Below, one piece after another: positions 24,601-35,268 of a stretch of DNA of 64,000 nucleotides; positions within the stretch are counted from its first letter, which is position 1; each line of letters starts with the position of its first letter. A model generated the notes under the pieces. It saw nothing but the letters and a program-made list of their open reading frames with translations. It made no database searches and was not told where the DNA came from. A program made the translations under genes and the position numbers. The stretch is from Hirudo medicinalis (Eukaryota; Annelida; Clitellata; Hirudinida; Hirudinidae). Location: the NCBI GenBank assembly GCA_011800805.1, contig MPNW01000112.1, forward strand, positions 1-64,000, written 5' to 3'.

Positions 24601-24860
24601 AAAAGTTTGGCAGTCGTTGACAAGGGGGAGAGAGGGAGTAAAAATTACCATAAATATGTTTACATAATTAATGGACGACCCCTAAAACATTTCCGTTGTA
24701 TTTCTTTTCACTTAATTTTGTAAAAGACTGAAATAAAAAAAAAAGTAAATTGATGAGAAAATGTTTTGGACGATTCACCTCCATCCTTGGCTTTGCTTTT
24801 AGAGTCGACGGAAGAGCCAGTCACATCTGACTCCTTCTCAGAACTTGAACAACCACCCAT
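21675..24860 (-). CDS. N-acylated IQ-motif protein (neuromodulin/neurogranin/igloo-like)
   Basis: Model of three minus-strand exons: 24860-24779, 23149-23118 and 22064-21675, closing in frame at 167 aa. The N-terminus is MGGCSSSEKESD. Gly2 fits N-myristoylation and Cys4 palmitoylation, implying a membrane-bound protein. The last exon carries IDIDLEDPDVKKAASLIQSG followed by FKGRMMRKK (about aa 98-127). This is the acidic D-I-D-L-x-D-P lead-in plus IQ motif typical of neurogranin, PCP4 and Drosophila igloo, which bind calcium-free calmodulin. Only one IQ motif is present. All splice sites are standard (AG|ATG acceptor for exon 3, GTGAGT and GTGAAT donors). A 41-base alternative to exon 2 lies at 22355-22315. 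The first intron contains two nested MITEs. The domain and start are seen; calmodulin binding and acylation are inferred from family knowledge. Confidence 0.7.
22315..22355 (-). CDS. Alternative exon of the IQ-motif gene
   Basis: Read on the minus strand: acceptor ATATTTTCAG, 41 bases, donor GTATCT. Taken in place of exon 2 it encodes GRKSFQQALKETGQ, with the same entry phase and exit phase 0. Taken together with exon 2 it would hit an in-frame TGA. That makes the two exons mutually exclusive if both are real. Confidence 0.4.
22430..22738. repeat. (CAT/GAT)n trinucleotide patches
   Basis: Two patches (about 22430-22490 and 22670-22738) of CAT and GAT repeats inside the second intron of the IQ-motif gene. 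Frames rich in His or Ile across them are not genes. Confidence 0.8.
23425..23560. repeat. Pentanucleotide array (ATCAC / GTCAC / ATTAT)n
   Basis: A five-base unit repeated about 25 times that changes type along the array: TTATA, CATCA, CGTCA, CATCA, TATCA, TTATA. It lies in intron 1 of the IQ-motif gene. Confidence 0.85.
23797..24683. mobile_element. MITE with 25-base terminal inverted repeats
   Basis: Left end AGGGGTCGTCCATAAATTAT; complement of the right end AGGGGTCGTCCATTAATTAT. Homology continues a few bases further (GTTAAC/GTAAAC). Inside both ends a GACAAGGGGGAG motif follows, in the same orientation at left (23863) and right (24622), so the element is partly palindromic and partly direct-repeated. 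It is 887 bases long with no transposase. A frame at 24209-24512 after the nested insertion is open and acidic (WLDEGDVDLSGLSVQQNDGN) but matches nothing I know. It sits in intron 1 of the IQ-motif gene. Confidence 0.75.
24018..24208. mobile_element. Nested hAT-type MITE
   Basis: 191 bases start with CAGGGCCGC and end with GCGGCCCTG, typical hAT termini. They are flanked by an 8-base target duplication differing at one base: TTCATAAG at 24010-24017 and TTCACAAG at 24209-24216. The right half holds a further palindrome (CCTACTAGGCACTGCCTAGG). It has no coding capacity and is inserted in the larger MITE. Confidence 0.85.
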
Positions 24861-27800
24861 GATGACTCAATTATGAATAAATCCAACTCATCACAAGCAG
24901 GTTTGTGGTCCGCAGTTTAAAAATTATTTGTCAGTTATTGTTTATATTATTTCTCGACAGCAACTTTGTAATCTTATATTACAGCTATTAAGTTTATCAT
25001 TTATGAAATGTAGTTTATGAAATTTTGTATTTTGATAAGTTATTGTTTGTAATAAATTATAATTTAATATAAGTTTTCTTTTAATCAGACGTCGGGCGTC
25101 GATTTCAAAGTTCAGCCTGTTCAGCAGCTCAAGCAAGACAGCGCCATCTTATCAACGCATGAGATGTGTCTCGTGGCCTGCTTGCATCCAGGAGTTAGAC
25201 TTTATTTTAAATATTTTAACATATTAACAAAATAATAAACGTTTTTCTGGAGTTCAAAATAAACGATAAATTACGATATTAAAGAAAAAGAAATTACCTT
25301 TAAAGAAAATGAAAGAAATCGCTGAAAATGAAGTGGTTATTCTTAAGAGTGGTTAGGCTTCAGGTGAGTTTCCATTAACCAAGCGCACCTGTTAACTGAA
25401 CACCAGTTGTTTCTCGGTGGGTTTAAGCATTCATTAAACTCCCTCCAGACCCCGGGAAATATTTCTCCTAAACGCTGTCATGAGTAATTAATTTATTCGT
25501 GCACCTCATTAATATTGAGTGGATGCTTATTAAAGACATCTAAGTAGTCGTTCGTCAGACAACACCATGTATTTACTTTTCCCTTGGGAGTTGCCTTGTT
25601 GTATTTTTAAGTTGTATTTTGTGTTTCGTATTTTTAATTATTTTCTAAAATAAAAGTGAATGCAAGGAGACTTAAAAATCAATATTTGAGAAGTTCCAAG
25701 AAGTCTTCATGGTGATGGGGAGATTAAGTTTGAGAGGTTATTGAGGTTATTGCGGGTTCATTGTTCTAAAAGATCGTAGTTATGACGACGACGACGACGA
25801 CGATGATGAAAATTACCGATGCTAAATGACTCGAATGCTGTATGACAAATACAAATGTGCTTCAGAGGTTTACGAGATCACGAGAAGATCTAATGTGCGT
25901 TAACACCATCATCATCGTCATCGTCGTCATCATCATCACTTCATCAATAATTTAATAATTTGATAGCTGTAATATGGTCTTTGAGGATGAAGATATTAGT
26001 CATAAGAATAAATTATTTATTAAAATTTGAATTCAATTAGAAGAATATCGTAAAAAAAACTCTCTAATGAGACATCCTCTAATAATTGTAAAGCCTTCAT
26101 TGTGTATAATTAACTGTGGTCAGTAAAGCATCCGAAATATGAACAATTACTGATAAGAATCGTATTTATTTGCTTTTTGTGGAAATCCATTTTTGACTTT
26201 TTCTCTCAAATCTTTTAAATCTTTTAATGGATTTAAATCTCTTCACCATCAATCAATTCATCCATCGAAACATGTGTTTTTTATTTAATCTTCGAAAAGT
26301 TTGTCCGTTTAATAAAAAATCTGAAATTCTCATGAATCAGAAGAGACTTATTACGTTCTTATAATTTTAACTATCATAATTTTAATCTTTAAATTTCAGA
26401 ACAATTTGAATCGAATGGGCGCTTGATTAATCAACCAAGAAGTACCGCAAAAGAAAAACATTTCCGAACGATTGAATGACTCCTCTTTAAAAAGCAGGTG
26501 CAAATACAGAATGACTTCTGCCATTTTAGTAGACATTTCCAAATAATTAAAAATTTAACTTAGTGTCTTTAACCTACATTAATTACACCCGCCTTAGTTG
26601 AGTAAATCGTTCAACATGGAAAGAGAGACACTTCCATCGATCAATCAGCAGCTCCATTAAGGAGCACATGATCACTTCAAACCTCCCCGAAAATGGAGCG
26701 TTGACTGACTTCAAAGTGGCAGACGCCCGCGATGTCTTGTGGAATCGTTGATCCTACCTAGGAAGGCAGAGGATATCTATAGGGCTTTTAAACAGACAGT
26801 CTACTCCTTTCATTTTGCAGCATTCCATGGAAGCTTACCGTGGAAAGGTGCTGCAGCATGGAAGAAAATAAAGACAAATTTTGCGAGAAATATTGCAAAG
26901 AGTCAGGGAATAATTGCGAGAATGATACTGAATTAATCATTGCGAACCATGTGCTGGAACGACTTAAAAGACGCTGCTAGCGTAGAGACTATTGAATATT
27001 TAAAATGCTTCGCTTTAAAAAAGAAACTCAATCTGCTACATTTGGAATCTTCTCACCTCTTCATCATTACCACAACTTTTATGGGAGTTTAAGGCCACAA
27101 CCGTCTCCACTTAATTTGCCACTGCATCCCAGTGTAGCGTTTGAGCGAGAATGGCGATCAATACAAGAAGCAGACCTCAGTGCGGCCTCACCGGAACAAT
27201 TCCACCGTCCGTCTGAGTGGTTCACGGTAGGAGATATTTCTCTGCGGGCGAGGGAAGTCGTTTAAAGTCATCTTGCAAAGGTAGTTTTGGTGCTTGACGG
27301 GCGATCGATTATATATTTAGCTAATTAAATTAGATTGTGGCAAATAAATCGAATTGAGGAACTCGTAATAAGTACAACTGCTTCGGAAATCCGTCAATAA
27401 GTTAAATATTGAAAAAATAAAGTAATTTTTCTTGCCTTCTCTTGCATCCAGGAGGTTTGCAAAATAAAGCGCCCCAAATGCATGAATGTCCTCAGGCTGA
27501 GATCTCAAATCTCATAACAAAATCCGTGAATTAAAGCGTTGAAGCCTGAAGGAAGGCGAAGTTTTGTCGACGACAATGGAGCAGACATCGTGTTAATTTC
27601 TTTAGCTCGAGTCGTTGGCTTGAAAAACAAATGAGTGTAATAAGATAATAAAACGAGGTTACCTCTCAGCAAATAAAGAGAATCGTCTTGCCAACCGAAG
27701 TGCACCTGAGACTTATTGTTGTCATTGGTTACTAAACACTTACAAAATTGTCATTATTTGAAATTATTTTACTTAAAGAATTCTGCAGTAATAATATCTT

Positions 27801-27884
27801 ATGAATATTTTAAATGGTTTGAGAATAAAAATAAAAGTGAACTTAATTTGTAAACAATTCGTTGCCGGCCTATATTAATACGTG
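24861..27884. other. Gene-empty stretch between the IQ-motif gene and SOD
   Basis: Probably holds the promoter and 5' UTR of the minus-strand IQ gene on the left and the SOD promoter on the right. GAC/GAT simple sequence lies near 25783-25805 and 25905-25935. Open frames at 26739-26936 and 27005-27265 show no family resemblance and no clear splice context. Confidence 0.35.
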
Positions 27885-29115
27885 ATGGGGTCTTCGGAAT
27901 GTCGGCTCGGTTTGAATGTTGCAGTGGCATTTCTGATTCTGGCTTTTGGTCGGTGTATTATATTGCCACCTTATGAAATAGCAGCTAAAACATTCGAAGA
28001 ATATCCACTTCCCGAATTGCAATATGGCTTTAACGAACTGGAGCCATTTATTGATGAGAATACGGTACGCGCCCATTATGAAGGTCACCATGAAACGTAC
28101 CGGAAGAAAATGAATACTTGTTTGCAACAATGGCGATCGGTACGTGTGCAGATTTATAACACCAATTTATCTTCCAGTAGTGGAAAGAAATAGGAACTTT
28201 TTATCCAAACTCTCTTGACATAAAAATCTTTTGTCGCGAGTTACATTATTGGCCCGTAAATATCACCATTCTAAATTGATTAAATGACAGTTGCAAAAAA
28301 TGTTGTTTTACAGGTTGGCAATGTGACTGACTTGCCCCAGCAGGACCTGTTTACCATTCTTGCTTCTCTTGATAAAGTTCCAACAACCTTGAGGGAAGGA
28401 ATTCAGAATAATGTTGGAGGGTTTGTAATTTAATAATTGTTAATGTGTTTTCCAAATTTACATGCGTGGGCATGTCCATTGCTTGACCCTTCACTTTAAT
28501 TTGTAATAATAGATGGACATTTTTGTTAAGATTTGTCAACCACGCCCTCTATTGGAGTATTTTGGCTCCAAATCCCAACAAGATTGTTTGGCATCCAACT
28601 GGCAATTTATTAGCTGCATTGGAGAAAAACTTTGGTTCTTATGACCAATTTCGAAGCATCTTTACATCCAAAGCTTTGAGTTTGTTTGGATCAGGTGAAT
28701 TAGAAATTACAAAAATGTAATTAATCATTAAGAATGTAATTAATTCTGTATTTGTTAAGTGCTTAATATTACTTACATTATTAGTTTATTATTCATTATT
28801 CACTTTATGTTGTTTATTAAAAGTACATTAATCATTTCAGGATATGTGTGGTTGGTGTGTGAAGATGTCACTTCTCCAGATGTTCATCTATTCATACTCT
28901 CATCTGTAAACCAAGACTGTCCCATTTCTCAAAATCTTTATCCTCTTTTGGTCATTGACATATGGGAACATGCCTATTATTTGAAGCATCAATTCAGGAG
29001 GAATGATTACATTTCTGATTTCTGGTCTCTTGTGGAATGGCAAAATGTGGAAAAGTTGTGGCAGTTTTGGAAATCAAGAGACAATTTTCCAACTGGAAAT
29101 AAAGAAGAGCTTTAA
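27885..29115 (+). CDS. Secreted Fe/Mn-family superoxide dismutase
   Basis: Four exons (27885-28139, 28314-28420, 28513-28694, 28841-29115) join in phase to give 272 aa. It starts at the ATG at 27885. Residues 6-24 (RLGLNVAVAFLILAFGRC) form a hydrophobic signal peptide, so it is probably extracellular or secretory rather than mitochondrial. The family scaffold is clear: PLPELQYGFNELEPFID, then RAHYEGHHETY, FVNHALYW, LFGSGYVWL and VIDIWEHAYYLKH. The four metal ligands (His in RAHY, His in NHAL, Asp and His in DIWEH) are all present, as are the conserved His and Tyr of GHHETY. Gln in VNQDCP sits at the position that favours manganese in this family. The usual GSGW is GSGY here. Role: dismutation of superoxide to oxygen and hydrogen peroxide. 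At 272 aa it is longer than the usual 200-220. Confidence 0.88.
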
Positions 29116-29810
29116 TATTATTGATATCGTCATACTTTGCAATATTTTAACCACACCTTAAGAGCTTTCAGACAAACATTTCAGGCAAAACTATTATATT
29201 TATCTAAGATTTTAGGTATAATATAATATTACGGACAATTAGAAGCAAGACCTGAAAAGCACCTAAAACTTCAAATTTTCTAAACTAATAGAGTGTTCTG
29301 CTCCAATTAGATGTCTTTCTGTTTTATCATGCTAGTAATTGAGGATTATTCTAGGTAGGCTTGGTCAATGTTAAATATTTATATTTCGCGGTGAGTTGGT
29401 GTTGATCCGGGTTTTAAACGGCATTTTGGGGCGTCGGACTTGGCAGGTACCAGTGCTGACTTGGTAACGGCAGACAAAATCCGGTTCCCAAAACATGATT
29501 TTCGCTCCAATTTTACCGTCAGGCTCCTATTCATCCACTGATTTCCTGGGGAAGCTTTATCGCAAGAATAAGTGTGATCAATATCAAGTGCGACTGACTC
29601 AACAGAATTTCGAAAGACCCGATTAATTGTATTGGTGAAATTTTGCTAATAAAATTAATATTGCCTTATCATATAAATAATTTTTAAACAAATACTTGAC
29701 ATTATTTTGTAAATTCATTTTAAACACTTCACTTTTTGTTTCGCACGTCACGACTTAGTCGTTGCTTGCCATTAAGACGCGCGTCGAAGTGTTGGGGTTG
29801 ATTTCGCTCC
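29116..29810. other. Spacer between SOD and EFHC genes
   Basis: AT-rich after SOD, then moderately GC-rich at about 29390-29560 and 29740-29810, which is probably the EFHC promoter region. No other gene seen. Confidence 0.4.
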
Positions 29811-32800
29811 ATGGCTCTTCCTTTTCTTCCAGGTCTTTACATTGATAGATCGGTGAGCTACGTCTTTTGCAGTTTACCTGTCAGGTGTTTACTTATAATT
29901 AACGTATGTGCGTAACGTGTATTAACATGTTGTATGTCAAATCATCTGCCCGACGTGCGCCACTGGATGGCAGCAGGTCTATAGATGTTGTTGGTCCATA
30001 GATCTGGAATAGACTCCCCCCTCGATTACCAACACTGATCTAGCCAGATTTCACTCCGCCCTCAAAATCTTCCCTCTATATTAGTGGTCTTGAATTTCTG
30101 TTGAACATAGGCCACTCTAATCAAACTTTGTATCGTTATCGTTTAGCCAGATATGCCCTGGCTTTCGCTTTGGCCTCTGTTTTAATCAGTTTCGTCCTAC
30201 ATTTGCTTTTAAAATATATTGTCATGCATATTGTTGTGGATGTCTTATGAGGCTATTTGATAAATGTCATTTTAGGAATTTGCTCCAGAAGCAATGCATT
30301 ATTGCAGTAAAGTAGCTTTTTTTACAGCTTGCATTCAGTCAACTAATACAATGTTAAATATTCATTGATCAAATCATAACGGGTTTAGCTCATTTCAAAC
30401 TCTTAAGCTGTGAGATTATGTTTTTGGTCATTTTACCAAACCAAATTTTATGTGTTGGATTGCCGACATGGATATTTACGTTTATTTATTGATTGATATT
30501 AGTAATATAATTAATTTTTGAAAAAAGTACATTTAATAGATAATTAATCGTGTTTCAAAGAATTGTCATGTTTGGCTTATAATTACATTATCCAGGCATG
30601 CAAAACAGATTTTCGAAGAGTTCAAAACTTTTCAAAAATTGATGATGTGATATTGGAAGTAGATCCTTGTCCTGTTGCTCCCTACACCTACATTCCAAGC
30701 AACTTGAGTTCCTTCGTCAAAACTCTGCCACGATGGGTAGCCTTTGATAAGCAAGTTTTGAGTTTTGAAGCATTTTTTCAGGAAAGTGTGACAGAGCATT
30801 GTGAGGGATCGTACAGAATACGAAAAGTCAAAATCTACTTTTTTCTTGAGGACGATACACTAATGGTTGTCGAACCAAGAGTAAGAAATACCGGTTTAAA
30901 CCAGGGTAATAAACTACTCTCATTAACTCCTCATTAACAATCACATGATTGTGTAAAACGTATATATTTTAATATTATTTATTAGGACTCGATAATATCA
31001 CTAAATTTAAAGATGCAAAAGAGTCCATATGTTATGTTGTTAATCGAAATGCAATTATCACTTGTTTTAGTGATGCTTCGTTTCGAGGGACCATCTCATT
31101 CCATGCCATGTAGTAAAATAATAATTGTAGTCATATTTTAGGCACTTTTATCTCGCTAACGTTTATATAGCGCCCTTACCCTAGGGCGGTCCCTGGCGTT
31201 GGCAGGCTGGCTGGGTTGAAAAAACGACACAAAACGACTGTTGCCAAAACCATCGCATGCCGGAATGCAACTCATTGAGCTGACCTTTTTCAGTTGTTTT
31301 TTTTATTCATACATTAGCTTACTTACAACTAAAGTGATTAGCAACAGTTGAACTCAATTGTGTTGTAACTGGAATGTTTAAGGAGTGATTGTGAAAAGAC
31401 ACAGAGCTCAGAGACCTCCTCCATGCAACCACTTGTACTACACCGCAGAGGATTTGAACCTGGGAAATGAGATAGAAATATGTGGTAGGGTGTACAAGAT
31501 CTGCAACTGTGATAACTTCACGACCTCCTTCTACAAACACCTTGGAATAAACCTCAAGCCAGCCCTTTGTCTACCTCCTGCTCTCTATGAGGATCAGATT
31601 GTCAGCATTAATTGCAATTGATTAAAAGTTTTATTTTTATTACTTTTCATTTAATCTTTTGGTTTTTTAATGTAATCAAGCATTATTCGGATCTTCCACT
31701 TGCTTTGGATGATCATGTAGGTTCAAATTTCATTCACCAGCTCATTGAGAAAAATGGTAGGAAGATTAGAGGAGACAAGCAGGACCTCCATCTGTCCATG
31801 CAGTTCTTCTCAAGAGATCCTTATGTCTTGAGGTTCTACTGTTACTGGGATGACAGAATGTCCCTGCATGGTGATGTGAGGCAACTCATCATGCATTACT
31901 TTCTAGCTGATGATACAATTGAAATCATTGAAATCTTGCAGTAAGTTTATCTGCATCTACATTTCTCATTTCTACGACATGCTCGCGTTTATGGCTCGAC
32001 ATTTATTTATGGTGTTGACGTCTAGGAGATTGATGCTAATCATAAATAAATTTCTCACCTGACACAATCCAACCATCCTCAGGCCAAACTCGGGTCGTGA
32101 CAAGATTCCATGCTTGCTGAGAAGAGGAAAAGTTCCAAAGCAGTTGGAGCCCATGAAGAGGATCGGGGAGGTGTCAAAAACAAGTGTCCTAAATGTTTTG
32201 GGTGAGAGTGGGTGGAGCAGTAGGTTCCTCATGGATCCAAAAGAGGTTGTGCCATTTCAGTTTGTTTACTAATAAGTTTATTGAGGATTACGTTATGTGC
32301 TTATTGTTGCCTTACTTGTAGGTTGGCAAAGTTTATGATAACTGCTATTTGGACTGCGATATCAATATCGGATCAGAACTGAATATTTTCAACAAAAGGG
32401 TTGTAGTCTACGATATGGATGACTTCACGAAAGAGTATTACAAAACCAAGTATGGCATCAGTGAGTTGCAGTCAAGGATTGTTATTTCCTCATCTATTTA
32501 TGTCAACATTTTCATGATATTTGGAATATTTTAGAGCAATATGAAAACGAATAATGTCTTCATATGAGTTCGTTTTTTAAGAATGTATTTGACCATTAAT
32601 TAGAATCATATTTAACGACTTATTAACACTGCTGATGAGACACAAAATAAATTGTAATGTTCTGCAACTTGAGTCCCTATCGCGGAATTTCAGCTGACTT
32701 CACACCGGGGTTGTGCCCGCCATGTGCAGAATTGAAATCCTTTCCTTGCACTAAGAAGCCTGCGTATGAGGAAAAGCCATGCAAGGAACCAGTACAAATT

Positions 32801-35268
32801 GTCGAGGGGGTTGGAAGGGGCAGCTGTGAACCTGAGGTGGTTGAATGCCCCCCACATTGCAGGAAGATCAATAAGCTGGAACAAGAGATCAAGAGGTACA
32901 AGGAACGGTGGGAGCACTTACCTCCTTACAATGGCTTTGGGTCAGAGGAGGATTCAATTGGTCAGCCATTGTTTGTGTTTGTGTGCCTGCATGCGTGCCT
33001 GTGTGTGTGATGTTTACCTTTTCAAGTGAATTTTCCAAGGGCTGTTTTTACAGTCAGGGATATTATTGCTTTCATAATATGAATGTGAATGTGATTGGAT
33101 TGCTTCACAACTCTCCTCTATCATTGAGTGAAATGAAACATTGCAGTGAATTGTTTGAGCCTGCATCCGGAGCACATGATGATGAAGGACGTCGTCAATT
33201 TCATGGTGCACGACCGCAGAGCTCTGAACAGTAACATCCTCAGATTCGACGCTCGAATTCTTACCAACTTCGCTCCTGACAAAGAGAGGAAGTTCATACT
33301 TGTGTACTACAGGACCAACGATACCTTTGAGATTCATGAGACCAAGATCAATAATTCAGGTGCTTATATAATATTATTATATAAGATATATTATATTATA
33401 TATTACTAATATTATTATATAATAATATTAATAATTTGTAATTGTGTTGAAATGTAATTTTAAAAATTCATTATTATAAATAATAATGATTTATCTATAA
33501 ATTTTGGATCTTGAAGTTATTTCAAGAAATCGCCCTAAGTTGGGCTATAATTTGTTAGGATAATAATTATTATTATTGTCATTATTAATAAATTGAATTC
33601 AACATCTTAAAATCACCTTTGATTATGTGTGAATTGCTTAGGTTTCTTGGCCGGTTGTTTTTGCAATCGAAAGAGGATTCTTAAACCGTGCCAAGAGAAG
33701 TTCAAATGTGACTTGTCGGAGTACTACGGACCAAAGGATCTGTATATTGATAGTGTCATAATCTACAGCGGTCATTCTTTCAAGTTAGTTGGAGCTGATG
33801 AATATGCTCTTTCTTACATGGAGTACTACAAAGATGAGGTAATTATATTTTTTTATCGTTATTATAACGATTTACTGTTATTATTCGTGATATTAACTTA
33901 TAAATAACTCAAAATAGCGTAATAACGATCTCCACTGAAATTCAATCAACAGTTTCCGCAATCTGATGTTCAGTTGGTGCTGAGGAAGTTGACTCCGATA
34001 GTGGAAAACAAGGAGATGAAGGCCAAGTTGGAGTGCTGCAGAGACATTCAATGCATGCCCTACGAAAACTTCAAGTGTCTCATTAAGGAATCTATGGCAG
34101 CAGTCACTGAATGTTCATGCATCAATGAGCATGATTTCATAACATTGGGAAGGTGTGTTGTGAAGTCATTCAAAGGAGTTGTTATGGTTGGAAGAGTTGT
34201 CATTTCAGTCCGTGCACATCATTCGATTCATCTGTGCTTCCACCTGTTATGCATTCATTTGTTGTTAACCATCTGTGCATCAAAACGTTTGGATAGTTTG
34301 GCTGTTTAAATCTGATTGTGTTACCCAACAAGAACAAACCTTAAGTAACTTATAGTGGACAATCATTCATGACTCAATATTCATAGCCTTGATATTAAAA
34401 GTGGTTAGATGTTACAAATGTTGGCATCTTCCAACTTCCTCTACAGACATTACAACCAGGAGACGAAGGACGAAAATGAACCCGAGTGTGACTTTAATCT
34501 CCTGCGAGTGGAACTAAAGAGAAACAACTTTGACGAATTTGAGGAAATAGGATACACTTGCAAGCATTTCGATTCTTCAAAGTAAGCAGAAATTTGGTGT
34601 CTCTCAATTCTTTGCTCTCCCCAATTCAAAGTCGATTTTTGCTTTATCCCGACATTCTATGTTTTGGCACAAGTGATCTTTTTAAGCGAAGAATTTTTCA
34701 ATCCACTTTTAAACAGCTCTGGCAAGTTGTCGAGGAAAGATCTCTTTACAATAATGAAGGGACACAGGGTTCCCGTATCTATGCAGAGATTTGAGGCTGT
34801 TTTTGATCAGTGAGTTCCACTTGAATTCAGTTCAACGTGCTTTCATTAGCTACATATTTTCGATTAGACTAATTACTATTACTTATTAGACAGATTAGTT
34901 ACTGAGTCTTCCATTACTGGATGATAAACTGGGTCATGTCCGATCATTTCATTATTAACATAATTGACCAATGACAAATCCCTGGGACAAATTTTTGCCC
35001 TTATTGTCATTTCATAATCGTTAGATCCCCTAACTTAAAGTTTGAGTTTTCTTCGTCCAGAATGGAAGACGAGAATGGCATGTTAGATTACTGCGTCATC
35101 ATCAACAGAATGAATTGGAAGATCAATGCCAGCATTCCTCACTACTACACGACTCCAGCCCTCGAGAGAAAGGACAAGCAGAAGTGCAGGGACATTTTGA
35201 TTGTCGACTTCAGGTGCCTTTTTGATGATCTCATCAAAATTATTTATCCTGAATGTCCATGTCCATAG
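29811..35268 (+). CDS. EFHC2: EFHC1/EFHC2-type protein (three DM10 domains plus EF-hand)
   Basis: Thirteen exons chain in phase: 29811-29852, 30596-30905, 31383-31600, 31681-31940, 32083-32245, 32322-32460, 32694-32960, 33147-33359, 33642-33838, 33953-34152, 34447-34581, 34717-34809 and 35061-35268. They give 814 aa. The first exon, MALPFLPGLYIDRS, resembles the start of EFHC2. DM10 domain 1 is about aa 60-180 (RWVAFDKQVLSFEAFFQE), domain 2 about 230-372 (YVLRFYCYWDDR, then YYKTKYGI), domain 3 about 480-600 (PPYNGFGSEEDS just before it). An EF-hand-like loop DSSNSGKLSRKD follows near aa 713. The family consists of axonemal microtubule inner proteins of doublet microtubules. Odd: a cysteine-rich insert of about 65 aa between domains 2 and 3. 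The donor of exon 3 (ATT|GTCAGC) is weak, and exon 13 may continue past a donor at 35213. Confidence 0.88.
29936..30095 (+). mobile_element. Decayed non-LTR retrotransposon 3' fragment (copy A)
   Basis: Broken frames give QIICPT, ...RSID, V-x-GP and IWNRLPP, the conserved C-terminal tail of CR1/Jockey-like ORF2. In nucleotides it closely matches the complement of 63180-63275 (shared CAAATCATCTGCCCGAC and AGATCTGGAA). It lies in intron 1 of the EFHC gene. Confidence 0.75.
31163..31198 (+). repeat. Short dispersed GC-rich repeat, copy 2
   Basis: TTTATATAGCGCCC followed by TTACCCTAGGGCG and a CCCTGG tail, matching the complement of the copy at 6549-6594. It lies in an EFHC intron. Confidence 0.5.

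Noticed and set aside
26739..27265. Two open plus-strand frames of 65 and 86 codons
   Set aside because: No recognisable domain, no convincing splice sites and no link to SOD.
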